From positions 4,709 to 12,143 of the forward strand of contig PMHU01000140.1 of NCBI GenBank assembly GCA_003156795.1: DNA of 7,435 bases. Direction: 5' to 3'. Source of the stretch: Acidimicrobiaceae bacterium. GTDB lineage: Bacteria > Actinomycetota > Acidimicrobiia > Acidimicrobiales > Palsa-688. The position numbers and the translations under genes were made by a program. Each line of letters opens with the position of its first letter. The stretch's first letter is position 1. Shown here piece by piece: positions 5,838 to 7,435 of the stretch. The notes beneath the pieces were generated by a model. That model was not told the origin of the DNA and ran no database searches. It saw nothing but the letters and a program-made list of their open reading frames with translations.

Positions 5838-6569
5838 TTACGCGTGGGCATGGTGTTGGTGCGGACTTCCCGGTATGGGCGATCTAGGTCTTCCGCCGCT
5901 TCGCGAGGCATGTCGAGAAAGCGCTCGCTGATTATGTTGCGGGCGATCTCGGTCGTGCCTCCTCCGAGACAGGCCCCCTGGCGCCCGAGATACAGGATGC
6001 CCACGCGGCCCATCGGGTCGTCGTCCTCCCATGCCACTGCCCTGTCGCCGGCTATGTCCAGGGCGATGACACAGTGGCGCACGCCGCCCATGCCGTTGGA
6101 TAGCCGGGGAAGCGAGCCCGCCGGGGGAAGCATCCGGCCGGTACGGATGGAGACGCCGATGCGGGCCGTGAGGGCCCGGTGGACCCGGTCCGTCACCCGC
6201 GCCTCGCCGACGGGTTGGTGTATGCGCGGGTCGCCGGCTCGACCGGCCAGATGTGACAGTGGGCCGATGGGGACGGGACCGCCCCGCCTCTCCAACGAGC
6301 TCGGGCCGACTTCGTACGGTGACGAGCTGCCCATGGCGGATCGCTCGTGCGGCGACCCGCACCCGTCGAGCCGGACCTTGGCGTGTCGCCCGCACCAGAT
6401 CGAGACCGTGCAACGGAAGACGATCCACACCGGGCGCGGTCGCCGGCACCAGGAATTGCGCCGGTTCGCCACCGGCGCGGGCGGTCACTAGTAGCCAGTC
6501 GGCGCAACCCGCCGCCTCGACTGGACTCTTCACCCCTTGGAGCACGTAGCTGTCGCCGTCGCTGATGGC
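5834..6569 (-). pseudogene. Acyl-CoA dehydrogenase, N-terminally deleted and frameshifted
   Basis: Two minus-strand frames together spell an acyl-CoA dehydrogenase. In the first (6569 to about 6386) the middle beta-domain is clear: ISDGDSYVLQGVKSPVEAAG, then ADWLLVTARAGG, FLVPATAPGV and LHGLDLVRATR. The reading then moves to a second frame (HAKVRLDG, 6385-6362), probably back to the first for VRVAARAI, and again to the second frame. That frame runs to the stop at 5834 with DPRIHQPVGEARVTDRVHRA, GSLPRLSNG, GGGTTEIARNIISERFLDMP and PYREVR, the standard C-terminal helices. Missing are the whole N-terminal helical domain (about 120-130 residues) and the usual QFGRPIGSFQAVKH-type segment between the two halves. 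It joins directly to the cytochrome P450 fragment upstream. It would originally have oxidised an acyl-CoA with FAD, but is almost certainly inactive. Confidence 0.82.
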
Positions 6570-6880
6570 CGTCGTTGACCGGTGTGGGCGGGCGGATCGG
6601 CCGTAGCCAGGATGGCACTCACATCGTCGCCCGCCTCGATCGGTCCGGCCCCTCGCAAGGTCGCCCGGCCGAGCCGGTCGATCTGAAGAAAATGGGCACT
6701 CTGGTGGGAGTAAACAGCCGGTTTGGCCACGACCTCATGGATGAGCGACAGGGGCGTCACCAGGAAGGTTCCCGTACCTGGTATCTCGTGAACCGGATCA
6801 GACACTCGCAGCTTGGCGTAGTAGTCATGCGGGTACTGGACGACGCCGGGGTCAAACAGCGGATCGATCGATGTCGACAC
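6570..6880 (-). pseudogene. Cytochrome P450, N-terminal quarter only
   Basis: GTG 6880 has AGGAG 7 nt upstream, a good ribosome site, and starts a bacterial P450. It reads IDPLFDPGVVQYPHDYYAKL (N-terminal DPxxxxDPyxxYxxLR pattern), PVHEIPGTGTFLVTPLSLIH, PAVYSHQSAHF, and then ILATADPPAHTGQRR, the helix-C motif DPPxHTxxR whose His and Arg normally contact the heme propionates. After residue 104 the similarity ends abruptly and acyl-CoA dehydrogenase sequence begins in another frame. The P450 frame itself runs on to a stop at 6530 without P450 features. The I-helix, ExxR and the Cys-ligand loop of a normal 400-residue enzyme are absent, so it cannot bind heme. The intact start and ribosome site suggest a fairly recent deletion. 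Confidence 0.82.
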
Positions 6881-7024
6881 GACACTTCTCCTGTTCTGCG
6901 ACTCGCCGGCAGCATGGCCGTGACTTGTGCCACGGCGCACCCTTCCGACCGATCCCACGAACCAGCCAGATCTCGGGCCTCGATAACGGTAGAACGCTAT
7001 GATCCTCCAGAGCAAGTCGCATTC

Positions 7025-7241
7025 TTAGCTTCGAGCCGACGATCCGACGGCGCGTCGACTGGAGAGATCGCTTGCCTGGCATCCAAGGTCCTGGTGGACT
7101 GCCGACCTAAGGAGCCGGTCCGCGGCCTCGGACCAGACCAAGATGATCTTCGGGGACTTCCTCGCCCGCCCTCAATGACCGTTCGAAGCTCGGTGTAAGG
7201 GTCGCCAAGTCGCCTACGCTGGCTGCGGTGATCGGGTCCAT
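7025..7241 (-). pseudogene. Tyrosine recombinase (phage-type integrase), frameshifted N-terminal remnant
   Basis: Minus-strand ATG 7241 opens MDPITAASVGDLATLTPSFE followed by RSLRAG, the way many actinobacterial integrases begin. That frame degrades and stops at 7107. In the frame one base over, from about 7162 to a stop at 7025, the expected continuation appears: RKSPKIILVWSEAADRLLRS, then AVHQDLGCQASDLSSRRA. This corresponds to the SAM-like core-binding domain (xNKSPKTIxxYxEAxxxLxxFL...). A single-base insertion near 7163-7166 explains the switch. Only about 70 of some 300 residues remain, and none of the catalytic R-H-R-Y residues is present. It sits about 150 bp from the tRNA-Pro gene, but on its 5' side, whereas integration usually uses tRNA 3' ends. 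So the link to that tRNA is uncertain. Family identity comes from pattern recognition. Confidence 0.58.
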
Positions 7242-7342
7242 GGAAGTGTTCTTTCTTTGGGTTCGAGAGCCCGTCAGGTGGGAGCCTCACAGCGCTCGCC
7301 ATTGCCTCTAGGGCTAGCCGCCGAAGGAGCGTCGTGCAAGCG

Positions 7343-7354
7343 GCCTCCGGAGGC
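7343..7354. repeat. 12-bp perfect palindrome upstream of the tRNA gene
   Basis: GCCTCCGGAGGC is self-complementary over all 12 bases. It lies 40 bp before the tRNA-Pro start in a 152-bp stretch (7242-7393) in which I see no gene and no convincing promoter. It may be a protein site or chance in GC-rich DNA. Confidence 0.35.
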
Positions 7355-7393
7355 GGATAACCGTAAAAGTGCAGGTCAGAGCGTAGAAATATC

Positions 7394-7435
7394 CGGGGAG
7401 TAGCGCAGCGGCTAGCGCACCTGCTTTGGGAGCAG
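7394..7435 (+). tRNA. tRNA-Pro (anticodon UGG), 3' part outside window
   Basis: The acceptor 5' strand CGGGGAG is followed by TA, a D-arm (GCGC, 8-nt loop AGCGGCTA, GCGC) and A. The anticodon stem is CCTGC with loop TTTGGGA and returning GCAG. The anticodon is TGG at 7427-7429, which reads proline codons CCA and CCG. C1 and the CGGGG acceptor are typical of bacterial tRNA-Pro. The window ends one base short of completing the anticodon stem, so the T-arm and 3' end cannot be checked. Confidence 0.95.

Noticed and set aside
5556..6491. 311-codon plus-strand open frame antisense to the amidohydrolase start and the dehydrogenase remnant
   Set aside because: It is rich in Arg/Ser/Pro with no domain pattern, and the minus strand carries clear protein families over the same bases. 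It is a high-GC shadow frame.
6852..7082. Minus-strand frame containing LSRPEIWLVRGIGRKGAP, which faintly recalls a C-terminal integrase segment
   Set aside because: The likeness is a handful of residues without the catalytic Arg, His or Tyr, so it is not enough to extend the integrase remnant.
6575..7198. 207-codon plus-strand frame opposite the P450 and integrase remnants
   Set aside because: It has no recognisable domain and no ribosome site; the opposite strand explains the sequence.
7258..7276. GGGTTCGAGAGCCC, resembling a tRNA T-arm and so a possible attachment-site scar
   Set aside because: With the standard 7-nt T-loop the stem does not pair (G opposite G at 53-61), and no other tRNA parts surround it.
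1..7435. CRISPR arrays, insertion-sequence ends, long direct repeats
   Set aside because: No repeated spacer-like units, transposase motifs or terminal inverted repeats were seen on reading through both strands.

Overview
The window is high-GC DNA with densely packed genes. Its gene families (a DevR/DosR-type two-component system, an F420/PPOX-fold protein, and P450, acyl-CoA dehydrogenase and CoA-transferase catabolic genes) point to an Actinomycetota chromosome. No marker present here settles a genus. A mycobacterium-related or Acidimicrobiia-like soil or aquatic actinobacterium fits best, and that is inference.

Left part (1-4263) is an intact sensory and redox block. A sigma-70 factor enters from the left edge (+). 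It is followed by a DevS-like GAF histidine kinase (+, 831-1994). Converging on the kinase are a PPOX-fold protein (-, 2013-2462) and a DevR/DosR-like response regulator (-, 2755-3420). Divergent from the regulator is a DoxX-family membrane protein (+, 3661-4263). The 240-bp gap between the regulator and doxX carries two or three DosR-box-like palindromes spaced by about 21-23 bp. The best one is centred about 33 bp upstream of a possible -10 element for doxX. A weaker copy lies upstream of the PPOX gene. The kinase keeps the His and Tyr that line the heme pocket of M. tuberculosis DosS, but has only one GAF domain. The simplest reading is a compact oxygen/NO/redox-responsive circuit in which the kinase activates DevR, and DevR switches on doxX, the PPOX gene and perhaps itself.

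Middle: a perfect 14-bp hairpin (4294-4326) separates doxX from a convergent, intact amidohydrolase-2 family gene (-, 4421-5632).

Right part (5673-7241) is a decayed block, all on the minus strand. Reading along the transcription direction it holds a frameshifted N-terminal piece of a tyrosine recombinase and the N-terminal quarter of a cytochrome P450. The P450 piece joins abruptly to an acyl-CoA dehydrogenase that lacks its N-terminus, is frameshifted and is internally shortened. Last comes a 54-residue C-terminal stub of a CaiB/BaiF CoA-transferase, directly ahead of the intact amidohydrolase. This looks like a catabolic island eroded by deletions, with the amidohydrolase as the only whole survivor.

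The window ends inside a tRNA-Pro(UGG) gene on the plus strand (from 7394).
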